Part shown: in pieces, positions 51,234 through 59,776 of the stretch | How positions within the stretch are numbered: position 1 is the stretch's first letter | Layout: every line of letters starts with the position of its first letter | NCBI RefSeq assembly: GCF_003194585.1 | Contig: NZ_QHKZ01000010.1 | Coordinates: 1 to 64,000 of the forward strand | Direction: 5' to 3' | DNA from: Nocardioides daejeonensis | GTDB taxonomy: Bacteria; Actinomycetota; Actinomycetes; Propionibacteriales; Nocardioidaceae | Length of the DNA: 64,000 bases | Translations under genes and position numbers: made by a program | Notes under the pieces: model-generated | Told to the model about the DNA's origin: nothing | The model's input: the letters and a program-made list of their open reading frames with translations, nothing else | Databases searched by the model: none

Positions 51234-52490
51234 ATGAGCCTGCCGCTGGTGACACCCGCTCCCGAGGCCGATGCCCTCCGTCGTCGCTCCCTGCGCCGGA
51301 TGCGCACCCTGGCGCTCGGGCTCCTTGTCCTCGCCGCCGTGGTGTACGTCGCGACCTGGGGGCAGGGCGGCTTCCTCGGCTACGTCAACGCGGGGGCCGA
51401 GGCCAGCATGGTCGGCGCGATCGCGGACTGGTTCGCGGTCACGGCGCTCTTCCGCCATCCGCTCGGCCTCCCGGTGCCGCACACCGCACTCATCCCGCGG
51501 CGCAAGGACGACCTGGGCCGCGGCCTGGAGCAGTTCGTCGGGGAGAACTTCCTGCAACCCGAGATCATCTCGGAGCGGGTCCGGAGCGCGGAGCCGACCC
51601 GGCGGGCGGGCGCCTGGCTGGCGGAGCCGGAGCATGCACGTCGCGTCGTCGCCGAAGTCTCCGAGGTCACGGCCATCGCGTTGGGAAAGATCGAGGATCG
51701 GCACATCATCGAGCTGGTCGAGCAGGTGCTGGTGCCGCGGTTCGCCGAGGAGCCGATCGCTCCGGTCCTGGGCACCTTCGTCGTCGAGGCGGTCCGCGAC
51801 GACCTGCACCACGGCGTCGTCGACCTGGCGATCAACGAGCTGCACGACTGGCTGGTCGTCAACCATGAGACGTTCACCGAGGTGATCGGGGAACGGGCCC
51901 CCTGGTGGGCGCCGCCGCGGCTCAACGACGCGGTCACCTCACGACTGCACTCCGAGGCCGTGCGGTGGCTTGCCGACATCCGCGACGATCCGGGGCACCG
52001 TGCCCGGGCGGCGCTGGACTCGCTCCTTGCGAGGCTGGGCGACGACCTGCTGCACGACGAGGCGACGGCCCGGCGTGCCGAGGGCCTGAAGCTGCGGCTC
52101 CTCGAGCACCCGCAGTTCGTCTCCACCGGCATCAGCCTCTGGCAGGGACTGCGCAACGTTCTCCGCGACGCCCTCGCCGAGCCGGACGGCGCGCTGGCGA
52201 CCAGGCTGCGCGACGAGCTGGTGGTGGTTGCCGGACGGCTGCGGGACGAGCCGGCCCTGCAGCAGCGGTTCGACCGCGTGGTGAGCGATGCCGTCGTCTT
52301 CGTCGTCGATCGCTACGGCACCGAGCTGACCTCGGTGATCACCCAGACCATCGAGCGCTGGGACGGTGCGGAGGCGGCGGAGCGGATCGAGCTCCACGTG
52401 GGCCGGGACCTCCAGTTCATCCGCATCAACGGGACGGTCGTCGGCGGCCTCGTCGGCCTCCTCATCCACGCCCTCTCCCAGCTGCTCTGA
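51234..52490 (+). CDS. DUF445 family membrane protein
   Basis: A 418-residue protein with one N-terminal helix (LALGLLVLAAVVYVATWG) and a C-terminal helix (VVGGLVGLLIHALSQL). Between are the DUF445 motifs GAEASMVGAIADWFAVTALFRHPLGLPVPHTALIPRRKD (in sections), VGENFLQPEIISERV and FIRINGTVVGG at the end. Function unknown; the family is widespread in actinobacteria and may shape the envelope. ATG 51234 is chosen over TTG 51231. Confidence 0.88.
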   Translation: MSLPLVTPAPEADALRRRSLRRMRTLALGLLVLAAVVYVATWGQGGFLGYVNAGAEASMVGAIADWFAVTALFRHPLGLPVPHTALIPRRKDDLGRGLEQFVGENFLQPEIISERVRSAEPTRRAGAWLAEPEHARRVVAEVSEVTAIALGKIEDRHIIELVEQVLVPRFAEEPIAPVLGTFVVEAVRDDLHHGVVDLAINELHDWLVVNHETFTEVIGERAPWWAPPRLNDAVTSRLHSEAVRWLADIRDDPGHRARAALDSLLARLGDDLLHDEATARRAEGLKLRLLEHPQFVSTGISLWQGLRNVLRDALAEPDGALATRLRDELVVVAGRLRDEPALQQRFDRVVSDAVVFVVDRYGTELTSVITQTIERWDGAEAAERIELHVGRDLQFIRINGTVVGGLVGLLIHALSQLL

Positions 52491-52527
52491 GCCCGGGCTC
52501 TGGGGCGGACGGGCTCGCGGGGCGCCG

Positions 52528-53235
52528 TCAGTCGCGAGCCGCGAGCCGCCAACGGCGCCGGGCAGTCGACACCAGATCGAGGTTCTCAGCAGCGCCGAAG
52601 CGAGCCACGCTCTCCAGCATCAGCCCCAAGCGACGGTTGAGCTCGGCGGCGTCGCCGCCCGAGCCGTAGAAGAGGTGGGGGTCGGTCGCTGCTCCCTCGG
52701 GGAACAGCTCCTCCACGATCGCGGCGATCGCGGGTGTCCCGGGCGTGAGCGGCTCAAGCACCCGGTTCTGCACGTAGCCGAAGGTGGCCTGGGTATCGAT
52801 CGCCACCTGGGTGTGGCTCTCCTGCCAGATCGTCCGCCACTCCTCGTAGGGCAGGTCGGCAGGGCGCCGGAGGAAGGCGAGATTGGCCATCGCCGGCACG
52901 CGCTCGCCGTCGGAGGCGTCCGGGGCGACCAGCGGCTCGCGCTCCTCGACCGCCCATCCGTGGTGCCGGACCCCGGCCCCGGACAGGGCGTCGACCAAGG
53001 TCGCCGCGACCTCGGTGTGGCGGGCGCCGCCGTACCAGACGCTCACCAGGCCGACGATCGGCTCGGGCAGCACCTGGAAGTTCATCGCTCCGGTGAACGC
53101 CTCGTCGATCACGTTGACCTGAACCCGGTCGGCGCCCGCGGCGGCGAGTCGCTCGCGCAGGGAGCCGGAGAGGGCGACCTCGACGACGTGGTCGGGGTCG
53201 CTGGGGGCGAGGAGGACGAAGACGAGCTTGCTCAC
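52528..53235 (-). CDS. EthD-domain protein
   Basis: A 235-residue protein built from dimeric alpha-beta-barrel-like parts. It shows KLVFVLLAPSDPD, FLRRPADLPYEEWRTIWQESHTQVAIDTQ and FGYVQNRVLEPL, with the EthD-like pattern W--SH----I-TQ--FGYVQNRV. EthD-type domains are linked to ether or alkylphenol degradation, but these homologues are uncharacterised. GTG 53235 is preferred because the domain starts there. No operon partner. Confidence 0.8.
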   Translation of the reverse strand: MSKLVFVLLAPSDPDHVVEVALSGSLRERLAAAGADRVQVNVIDEAFTGAMNFQVLPEPIVGLVSVWYGGARHTEVAATLVDALSGAGVRHHGWAVEEREPLVAPDASDGERVPAMANLAFLRRPADLPYEEWRTIWQESHTQVAIDTQATFGYVQNRVLEPLTPGTPAIAAIVEELFPEGAATDPHLFYGSGGDAAELNRRLGLMLESVARFGAAENLDLVSTARRRWRLAARD

Positions 53236-53295
53236 GCAGGCGACCTTCGCAGAACCGGCGTGGAGACCGGGGGAGCGGTCCCGCACAATGGGGTT

Positions 53296-53535
53296 ATGGA
53301 CGTCCCGATCAAGGACGAGTCGATCCGGCTCGGCCAGTTCCTCAAGCTCGCCAACCTTGTCGATCACGGCGCCGAGGCGAAGACGGTGATCGCAGAAGGA
53401 CGCGTGCAGGTCGGCGGCGAGGTGGAGACGCGGCGGGGACGGCAGCTGGTGGAGGGCGACGTCGTCACCCTGGCCGGTCAGTCGGCCACGGTGGTGACGG
53501 GGGAGGCCGCCGTCACCGACGACCTCCCCTGGTGA
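53296..53535 (+). CDS. S4-domain RNA-binding protein
   Basis: A 79-residue protein of the S4-like RNA-binding fold (Hsp15/YaaA type): SIRLGQFLKLANLVDHGAEAK, VIAEGRVQVGGEVETRRG, KQ-like basic spacing and VTLAGQSATVV. The length matches short ribosome-associated S4 proteins. It probably binds rRNA or tRNA and aids ribosome maturation or rescue. ATG 53296 directly opens the S4 domain. Confidence 0.88.
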   Translation: MDVPIKDESIRLGQFLKLANLVDHGAEAKTVIAEGRVQVGGEVETRRGRQLVEGDVVTLAGQSATVVTGEAAVTDDLPW

Positions 53536-53545
53536 AGCGTGGGAG

Positions 53546-53917
53546 TCAGCTGACCTTCAGCAGGTCGACGACGAAGATCAGGGTCTCGCCGGGCTTGATC
53601 ACGCCGCCCGCGCCCCGGTCGCCGTAGCCCAGGTGCGGCGGGATGACGAGCTGGCGCCGTCCACCGACGCGCATCCCCTGCACGCCGGTGTCCCACCCGC
53701 TGATGACCTGCCCGATGCCCAGGCGGAAGTCGAGCGGCGCGCCCCGGTTGTAGGAGGCGTCGAACTCCTCGCCGGTCGAGTGGGCCACGCCCACGTAGTG
53801 CACGGAGACGGTGGAGCCCGCGGTCGCCTCGGCCCCGTCGCCGACGGTGATGTCGGTGATCACGAGGTCGGTGGGCGGGGTCGGGTCGAAGTCTTCGATC
53901 TCTGGTTTCTCAGCCAT
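53546..53917 (-). CDS. FKBP-type peptidyl-prolyl cis-trans isomerase
   Basis: A 123-residue FKBP. It contains VSVHYVGVAHSTGEEFDASYNRGAPLDFRLG in two parts, IGQVISGWDTGVQGM, RRQLVIPPHLGYGDRG and ETLIFVVDLLKV, i.e. the Tyr, Phe, Asp, Trp and Tyr pocket residues of active FKBPs. No signal peptide, so it folds proteins in the cytoplasm. It follows the CBS gene on the same strand and lies convergent to the S4 gene. Confidence 0.93.
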   Translation of the reverse strand: MAEKPEIEDFDPTPPTDLVITDITVGDGAEATAGSTVSVHYVGVAHSTGEEFDASYNRGAPLDFRLGIGQVISGWDTGVQGMRVGGRRQLVIPPHLGYGDRGAGGVIKPGETLIFVVDLLKVS

Positions 53918-53945
53918 GGGCACGAGCCTACGTGCCCATTCCGCG

Positions 53946-54377
53946 TCAGGGCTGGTGCAGGTACTGGTCGAGCTGGTCTCGCTCGAACTCGAGCTCGCCG
54001 ATCCGGTTCTTCACCACGTCGCCGATGCTCACGATCCCGGTGAGGACGCCGTCGGTCAGCACGGGGACGTGCCGGATCCGGTGCTCGGTCATCAGCTGCA
54101 TGAGATCGGTGACCGCCTCGGTGCCCTCGCAGGTCTGCACGCCGGTCGACATGATCGAGCCGACGGTGCCGTCGAGCGTGTCGGCGCCACCGGTGAGGCG
54201 GCGTACGACGTCGCGCTCGGAGACGATGCCGTCGAGGCTCGTGCCGTTGGCACTGACCACCACCGCCCCGACGTTGTGCTCGGCGAGCAGCGCCACCAGC
54301 TCGCGCACGGTGGCATCGGGTCGGATCGTGACCACCTCTTGGCGGGCCTTGCCCCGAAGTACGTCGTTGATGCGCAT
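53946..54377 (-). CDS. Twin CBS-domain protein (HRP1-like)
   Basis: A 143-residue protein of two CBS repeats: DVLRGKARQEVVTIRPDATVREL, GAVVVSANGTSLDGIVSERDVVRRL, then the second pair SIMSTGVQTCEGTEAVTDLMQLM and RHVPVLTDGVLTGIVSIGDVV. Such stand-alone pairs bind adenine nucleotides; M. tuberculosis HRP1 is hypoxia-induced. AGGAGGT precedes ATG 54377. The exact ligand is unknown. It may share a transcript with the FKBP gene downstream. Confidence 0.88.
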   Translation of the reverse strand: MRINDVLRGKARQEVVTIRPDATVRELVALLAEHNVGAVVVSANGTSLDGIVSERDVVRRLTGGADTLDGTVGSIMSTGVQTCEGTEAVTDLMQLMTEHRIRHVPVLTDGVLTGIVSIGDVVKNRIGELEFERDQLDQYLHQP

Positions 54378-54458
54378 CGGACCTCCTGCTGCCGGCAGTG
54401 TGACGCTGGTCACGGTAGCGGTCCGCCCCGGCGCTGGCCAGAGCTGATCGCGAACCCG

Positions 54459-55346
54459 TCAGCCGAGCGGCGGCTCGTCCGCCGCCGCCCGGCGGCGCTC
54501 ACGCAGGTCGTGCACCTGACCGCCGCCGGGCGCGTGACCGTCCGGATCGGCGTCGTCGTCGACTGCCCCGAGGAAGGCCAGAGCCGCCTCGTGGAGGTGC
54601 GTGTTGGAGGCGATCGCGTTCTCGCCCCAGGGGCCGTCGCGCCCGTCGAGCGAGGTGAACCGCCCGCCGGCCTCGCGCACGATGATGTCGAGCGCAGCCA
54701 TGTCGTGGAGGGCGAGCTCCGGCTCGGCGACCAGGTCGACCGCGCCCTCGGCCAGCAGCATGTAGGACCAGAAGTCACCGTACGCGCGGGTCCGCCAGCA
54801 ACGTCGCGAGAGCGCGAGGAAGTCCTCGAGCTGGCCCCGCTCCTCCCACCCGGAGAAGGAGGAGTAGGAGAGCGAGGCGTCCTCCAGTCGGCGTACGTCG
54901 GAGGTGTGGCACTGCGTCGCCTTCAGCAGGGAGCGGCCGGTCCAGGCGCCGTTGCCCGCCGACGCCCACCAGCGCCGCTGCAGCTGCGGCGCGGAGACCA
55001 CGCCCAGCACGACCTCGTCGTCGACCGCGAGGGCGATCAGCGTGGCCCAGACGGGCACGCCGCGGACGAAGTTCTTGGTGCCGTCGATCGGGTCGACGAT
55101 CCAGCGTCGCTGGCTGTGTCCGGTGCTGCCCTGCTCCTCGCCGACGACCGCGTCGCGTGAGCGCACCCGCGACAGCGTCCGGCGGATCGCCTCCTCGACC
55201 GACTCGTCCGCGTCGGAGACGGGCGTCAGGTCGGGCTTCGTCATCACGTGCAGGTCGAGCGCCTTGAAGCGCGCCTGGGTGATGGAGTCGGCGTCGTCCG
55301 CCAACACATGGGCGAGGCGCAGATCGTCGGTGTAGTCGAGCGGCAT
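54459..55346 (-). CDS. hisN: Histidinol-phosphatase, inositol-monophosphatase family
   Basis: A 295-residue phosphatase of the IMPase fold. Metal ligands are Glu in VVGEEQGSTG, then IVDPIDGTKNFVRGVPVWATL (the DPIDGT loop) and ALHDMAALDIIVREAGG. The hydrophobic DFWSYMLLAEGAVDLVAEPEL is typical of the HisN actinobacterial group, which dephosphorylates histidinol phosphate in histidine synthesis. Its C-terminal 35 residues (DDDADPDGH to PPLG) are an extra tail beyond the usual 260-residue length. Confidence 0.85.
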   Translation of the reverse strand: MPLDYTDDLRLAHVLADDADSITQARFKALDLHVMTKPDLTPVSDADESVEEAIRRTLSRVRSRDAVVGEEQGSTGHSQRRWIVDPIDGTKNFVRGVPVWATLIALAVDDEVVLGVVSAPQLQRRWWASAGNGAWTGRSLLKATQCHTSDVRRLEDASLSYSSFSGWEERGQLEDFLALSRRCWRTRAYGDFWSYMLLAEGAVDLVAEPELALHDMAALDIIVREAGGRFTSLDGRDGPWGENAIASNTHLHEAALAFLGAVDDDADPDGHAPGGGQVHDLRERRRAAADEPPLG

Positions 55347-55398
55347 GGGCACAGGCTATGCCTCGGCTCCGGGGCTCCGACCACTACGCTGTGCTGTC

Positions 55399-55878
55399 AT
55401 GGAGATCAACGGCCTGCCGGCGCACCCCCTGATCGTCCACGTCGCGGTCGTCTTCGTGCCGATCGCCGCGCTGCTGGCCGTGGTCTACGCGCTGGTGCCG
55501 CGCTGGCGCTGGTCGACGCGCTGGCCGATGGTGGGAGCCTCGCTGCTCGCGACGGCCGCTGTCGTCTACGCATGGTTCTCCGGCCGCGAGTTCAAGGACG
55601 ACCTGGTCGATGCCGGCGCGGAGCCGCTGCGCTTCCAAGACCACCAGGAGCACGCTGACGTGCTGCTGTGGCTGGTCCTCGTCTTCCTTGCGGTGGTGCT
55701 CATCGCGGCGTGGGCGCTGGGTGGTCCGTCGGGGCTGGCCTCGCGCGGTGGCGAGCGGGCCAAGCATGCCCCCGTCATCGAGTGGACGACGGTGATCATG
55801 CTGATCATCCTCGCCGTCCTGACGATCGCCATGACCATCGCGACCGGCGAGGCCGGCGCGCGCCTGATCTACGGCTAG
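55399..55878 (+). CDS. DUF2231 membrane protein
   Basis: A 159-residue protein with four membrane helices: LIVHVAVVFVPIAALLAVVYALV, WPMVGASLLATAAVVYAWFSG, HADVLLWLVLVFLAVVLIAAWAL and a final one around VIMLIILAVLTIAMTIATG. The opening GLPAHPLIVHVAVV and the GHSGA-like end EAGARLIYG define DUF2231. Four conserved His suggest redox or cofactor binding in the family; here His9, His14 and His82/His85 are seen. Function unknown. Convergent with the rsgA gene, 1 bp apart. Confidence 0.85.
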   Translation: MEINGLPAHPLIVHVAVVFVPIAALLAVVYALVPRWRWSTRWPMVGASLLATAAVVYAWFSGREFKDDLVDAGAEPLRFQDHQEHADVLLWLVLVFLAVVLIAAWALGGPSGLASRGGERAKHAPVIEWTTVIMLIILAVLTIAMTIATGEAGARLIYG

Positions 55879-55879
55879 G

Positions 55880-56872
55880 TCAGTACTGGCTCGACTCCCG
55901 GGCGGCGAGCAGGCGCCGGAAGGAGACGACTCGCTCCGGGTCGGCCTCGCCGGCTGTCAGCGCCTCGTCGAGTCCGCACTCGGGCTCGTCCGCTCCGTGG
56001 GTGCAGCCACGGGGGCAGTCCTCGGTCATCTCGTCGAGATCGGGGAACGCCTCGATCAGGTTCTCCGGCTGCACGTGCGCGAGCCCGAAGGAGCGGATGC
56101 CCGGGGTGTCGATGATCCACCCGGCACCGTCGGGCAGCGCGAGCAGCAGTGCGGAGGTGGAGGTGTGCCGCCCACGGCCGGTGACCTGGTTGACCACGCC
56201 GACCTCGCGGTGGGCGTCGGGGACGAGCGCGTTGACCAGGGTCGACTTGCCGACGCCGCTGTGGCCGAGGAGGACACTGGTGTGCCCCTCGAGGTGTGCC
56301 CGCAGCTCGTCCAGGTCGCCGCCCTTGCGCGTGACCACGTAGGGAACGCCGAGGGAGCGGTACGTCGCCAGCAGCTCGTCGGGCGCCTTCAGGTCCGACT
56401 TGGTGAGGCAGAGCAGCGGCGCCAGCCCGGCGTCGTACGCCGCCACGAGGGCCCGGTCGATGAGCCGCGGTCGCGGCTCCGGGTCGGCGAGTGCGGTCAC
56501 CACGACGAGCTGGGTGGCGTTGGCGACGATGACCCGCTCGACCGGGTCGTCGTCGTCGGCGGTCCGCCGCAGGGTCGTGGCACGCTCGGTGACCTCGACG
56601 ATGCGAGCGAGGCTGCCTTCGTCTCCCGAGACGTCGCCGACCACCCGGACCCGATCGCCGACCACCGCGCCCTTGCGACCGAGGTTGCGTGACTTCATGG
56701 CGGTCACGGTGCGACCGTCGAGGAGGAGGGTGAACCGGCCCCGGTCAACGGTGACGACGACCGCCTCGACGGCGTCCTCGTGCGCGGGTCGGTCCTTGGT
56801 GCGTGGGCGGGTGCGGCGTCGCGGGCGCTCGTAGTGCTCGTGATCGTGCTCGGTGTAGCGCCGCCCCCCCAT
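55880..56872 (-). CDS. rsgA: Ribosome small-subunit-dependent GTPase A
   Basis: A 330-residue circularly permuted GTPase for 30S maturation. After a basic N-terminal tail (ERPRRRTRPRTKDRP) is an OB-fold (RFTLLLDGRTVTAMKSRNLGRKG), then the permuted motifs: G4 LTKSDLK, G1 GHSGVGKSTLVNAL, G2/G3 RGRHTSTS and IIDTPGIRSF. The zinc knuckle closes it: CPRGCTHGADEPEC. All catalytic elements are present. It follows aroA, with only 2 bp between stop and start. Confidence 0.93.
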   Translation of the reverse strand: MGGRRYTEHDHEHYERPRRRTRPRTKDRPAHEDAVEAVVVTVDRGRFTLLLDGRTVTAMKSRNLGRKGAVVGDRVRVVGDVSGDEGSLARIVEVTERATTLRRTADDDDPVERVIVANATQLVVVTALADPEPRPRLIDRALVAAYDAGLAPLLCLTKSDLKAPDELLATYRSLGVPYVVTRKGGDLDELRAHLEGHTSVLLGHSGVGKSTLVNALVPDAHREVGVVNQVTGRGRHTSTSALLLALPDGAGWIIDTPGIRSFGLAHVQPENLIEAFPDLDEMTEDCPRGCTHGADEPECGLDEALTAGEADPERVVSFRRLLAARESSQY

Positions 56873-56874
56873 GC

Positions 56875-58149
56875 TCAGCCCGCCGCGGTGAAGAGCCCCG
56901 ACCAGTGGCCAGGGAAGTCGGGGAAGGTCTTGCCGGTCGTGGCGACGTTCTCGACCAGGACGCCGTCGGTCACCGCGCCGAGGATCACCGCGGCATGTGC
57001 CATCCGATGGTCGGCGTAGGTGTGGAAGAGGCCGCCGCGGAGCGGCGCCGGGCGGAAGGAGAGACCGTCGTCGTGCTCGGTGACCTCGGCGCCCAGAGCG
57101 TTCAGTTCGGTGGCGAGGGCGGTGAGCCGATCGGTCTCGTGGCCGCGGATGTGGGCGATGCCGCGCAGGTGCGAGGGCGCCTCGGCCAGCGCGCACAGGG
57201 CTGCGACGACCGGGGCAAGTTCGCCGACGTCGTGCAGGTCGAGGTCGACACCCTGGAGGCGCTCCGGGCCGGTGACGGTGAGACCGTCCTCGGTGAGCGT
57301 GACGCCGCAGCCCATGGCGGTCAGGATCTCGCGGAGCGCGTCGCCGCCCTGGGTGGTGCGTTGCGGCCAGTCCCGCACCGTGATCCGGCCGCCGGTCGCG
57401 GCGGCGAGAGCCAGGAACGGACCAGCGTTGGAGAGGTCGGGCTCGATGAGGTGGTCGACCGCACGGACCGTCCCGGGAGCCACCGACCACCGGTTGGCGT
57501 CGGAGTCGTCGACCTCGACACCGTGCTGGCGCAGCATCGCCACCGTCATCTCGATGTGTGGCTGGGACGGCACCGGCTTGCCGTCGTGGCGCACGTCCAC
57601 GCCCTTCTCGTAGCGGGCGCCGGCCAGCAACAGTGCCGAGACGAACTGGCTCGATGCCGAAGCGTCGATGACGACCTCGCCCCCGGCGACCGAGCCGGTG
57701 CCGTGCAGGGTGAACGGCAGCCGGTCGGTGTCGTCCAAGCGGACGCCGAGGGTACGCAGCGCGGCGAGCATCGCGCCCACGGGCCGGTTCCGCATGTGCG
57801 GGTCGCCGTCGAAGGCGACATCGCCCTCGGCAAGGGCAGCGACCGGCGGCACGAAGCGCATCACCGTCCCGGCAAGCCCGCAGTCGACCTGCGAGCCACC
57901 GCGCAGCGGCCCTGGGGTGACGGCCCAGTCGTCGCCGCTCACGTCGATCGCGGCACCGAGCGCGTTCAGGGCTCCCGCCATGAGCAGGGTGTCGCGCGAG
58001 CGCAGGGCGCGGCGTACCACCGAAGGGCCGTCGGCCAGCGCCGCGAGCACGAGCGCACGGTTGGTGAGGGACTTCGATCCCGGCAGGGAGACGGCAAGGT
58101 CAACGGGCGCGTGGGCCCGCGGCGCGGGCCAAGGATCCGGAGTCGTCAC
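56875..58149 (-). CDS. aroA: 3-phosphoshikimate 1-carboxyvinyltransferase (EPSP synthase)
   Basis: A 424-residue enzyme of the shikimate pathway, joining shikimate-3-phosphate with PEP. Motifs: SLPGSKSLTNRALVLAALADG, CGLAGTVMRFVPPVAAL (the LxAGTxxR loop), GDPHMRNRPVGAMLAALRTLGV, ASASSQFVSALLLAGARYEKG and PDLSNAGPFLALAAATGG, then ELAPVVAALCALAE, RGHETDRLTALATELN and HTYADHRMAHAAVILG. It is complete and of normal length. It forms a two-gene unit with rsgA. Confidence 0.95.
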   Translation of the reverse strand: MTTPDPWPAPRAHAPVDLAVSLPGSKSLTNRALVLAALADGPSVVRRALRSRDTLLMAGALNALGAAIDVSGDDWAVTPGPLRGGSQVDCGLAGTVMRFVPPVAALAEGDVAFDGDPHMRNRPVGAMLAALRTLGVRLDDTDRLPFTLHGTGSVAGGEVVIDASASSQFVSALLLAGARYEKGVDVRHDGKPVPSQPHIEMTVAMLRQHGVEVDDSDANRWSVAPGTVRAVDHLIEPDLSNAGPFLALAAATGGRITVRDWPQRTTQGGDALREILTAMGCGVTLTEDGLTVTGPERLQGVDLDLHDVGELAPVVAALCALAEAPSHLRGIAHIRGHETDRLTALATELNALGAEVTEHDDGLSFRPAPLRGGLFHTYADHRMAHAAVILGAVTDGVLVENVATTGKTFPDFPGHWSGLFTAAG

Positions 58150-58164
58150 GCGGCCACCCTATGA

Positions 58165-59703
58165 TCACGGCCAGGACCAGGAGTTGTTGCCCGGGTCGGC
58201 GTCCTCGAAGCCGACCGGAGTCAGCGACGCGGTGACGCCGCCGATCGCCAGGTTGATGAGGCTGCCGGTGACCGACGGGCGCGACTCGTCGAGGGTGCAG
58301 GTAGCCGCGCCGAGTCCCGTGCGGTGACATCCACCGGGCAGGGTCCCCAACACCAGGCCGCGCCAGGAGAGATGCAGTGTCGCCGAGCCGCCGGGCGCGA
58401 AGCCGCGGGCGGTGAAGGTGACCGAGGTGCGCAGCAGGTCGCTCTCGGTCCGGGCGTCCAGCACCAGGTCGTACTCCGGCTCGGTGGGCTCCTCGGTGGG
58501 CTGCTCGGTCGGCGTCGGCTCCTCCGTCGGCGTGGGCTCCTCGGTCGGCTGCTCGGTGGGCTGCTCGGTCGGGTCTTCGCTCGGTGCATCCGTCGGCGTG
58601 GGAGGCGGCGGAGGAGCGACGGGTGTCTCGGTGTCGACCGGGGTGGCCACCCGCGTGGGGGTGGTGGGATCGGGCCGAGGCGTGCGCGTCTTGGTGGGGG
58701 CGGGACGTGCCGGTGTGCCTGGGGCGACGCTCGGGGAGGCCGCCTCGACGGTGGCCTGCCGGGTCGGCTCCGCACTGTTGGTCGTCACGACGTAGGCGAC
58801 GCCGACGGTAGCCGTGACGGCAGCGACCCCGGCCACGGCGGCGGCCTGCGTGTTGGCGAGCACCGCGTCGCGTGCGCGGTCGAGGAAGAGCAGCAGCCCG
58901 CCCTTGACGGCGACCCCCGAGGTGCCGGCCAGGTAGGCGGCGCCGGCGGTGCCCAGCAGGAGAGGCGCGAGCAGTGCGCCCAGACCGGAGTTGACCTCGG
59001 CGAGTTCCAGGTAGATGGCCATGCAGCGGCGACACTCGTCGAGGTGCTTCTCCACCTTGGTGGCGTCGCGGCGGGAGAGGCCCTTGCGCACGTATCCGCC
59101 GAGATGGTCGTGGGTCCACCGGCAGCCGGGGTCCTCGGCGGCCGGCGCGTGGGAGTTCAAGAAGGCCTGGCGAAGTCCCTCGCGCGCCCGGTAGGCGAGC
59201 GCCGAGACCGAGTTGGGGGACATGCCGAGGAGCTCGGCGACGTCTGCCGGCTTCTGGCCCTCCACCTCGGTGTGCCACAGCACCATCTGCCAGCGCTCCG
59301 GAAGCGAGGCGAACGCTGCTGCGGCAGCCTCGTTCTCGAACCCCTCGACGGCGGTGTCGTGGAAGGGCACTCCGGGGTCGAACGGCTCCAGGTCGTCGGT
59401 GGTCTGCAGCTTCGAGCCGGATCGGATCCGGTCGATGTGCAGGCTGCGCACGGAGGTCAGCAGATAGGCACGGAAGGCGAGGTCGGGACCGCCGCCGTTC
59501 TGCAGCACCCGGAGCACCTTGCCGAAGGCATCCGAGACGAGGTCGTCTGCGTCGGTGGCGTTGGTGAGCTGCCGGGCGAGGCGTCTCGCCGCCGCGACGT
59601 GGCGCTCGAAGAGCGTCCCGTACGCCGTCAGGTCACCGCCCCGGACCGCCGCGATGAGTTCGGCGTCGCCGACGGCATCAAGATCGGCGGTGGATTGACT
59701 CAC
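58165..59703 (-). CDS. ECF sigma factor fused to zinc-finger anti-sigma, membrane and surface domain
   Basis: A single 512-residue protein. Residues 25-100 are sigma2 (YGTLFERHVAAARRLARQLT, FRAYLLTSVRSLHIDRIRSG); 125-182 sigma4 (SLPERWQMVLWHTEVEGQ, KPADVAELLGMSPNSVSALA). Residues 194-230 hold the anti-sigma zinc motif, with His220, Cys224 and Cys227 in KHLDECRRCMAIY. Two hydrophobic stretches follow (238-262, 284-307), then about 100 Pro/Thr/Glu-rich residues with EPT and QPT repeats, and a DUF11/CARDB-like end (411-512) closing with DADPGNN. GTG start at 59703. The fusion resembles ECF52/53-type groups; it implies regulated release from the membrane. Confidence 0.88.
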   Translation of the reverse strand: MSQSTADLDAVGDAELIAAVRGGDLTAYGTLFERHVAAARRLARQLTNATDADDLVSDAFGKVLRVLQNGGGPDLAFRAYLLTSVRSLHIDRIRSGSKLQTTDDLEPFDPGVPFHDTAVEGFENEAAAAAFASLPERWQMVLWHTEVEGQKPADVAELLGMSPNSVSALAYRAREGLRQAFLNSHAPAAEDPGCRWTHDHLGGYVRKGLSRRDATKVEKHLDECRRCMAIYLELAEVNSGLGALLAPLLLGTAGAAYLAGTSGVAVKGGLLLFLDRARDAVLANTQAAAVAGVAAVTATVGVAYVVTTNSAEPTRQATVEAASPSVAPGTPARPAPTKTRTPRPDPTTPTRVATPVDTETPVAPPPPPTPTDAPSEDPTEQPTEQPTEEPTPTEEPTPTEQPTEEPTEPEYDLVLDARTESDLLRTSVTFTARGFAPGGSATLHLSWRGLVLGTLPGGCHRTGLGAATCTLDESRPSVTGSLINLAIGGVTASLTPVGFEDADPGNNSWSWP

Positions 59704-59776
59704 GACTGCTCAACGATCAACTCGGGAAAACATGACGGCGCCGAGCCTACCGACCGGCGACGTCCGGGGTGCGCGC

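Noticed and set aside
58480..58575. Short direct repeats considered as a CRISPR-like array
   Set aside because: They are codon-level EPT/QPT repeats of the protein stalk, lacking uniform repeats and unique spacers.
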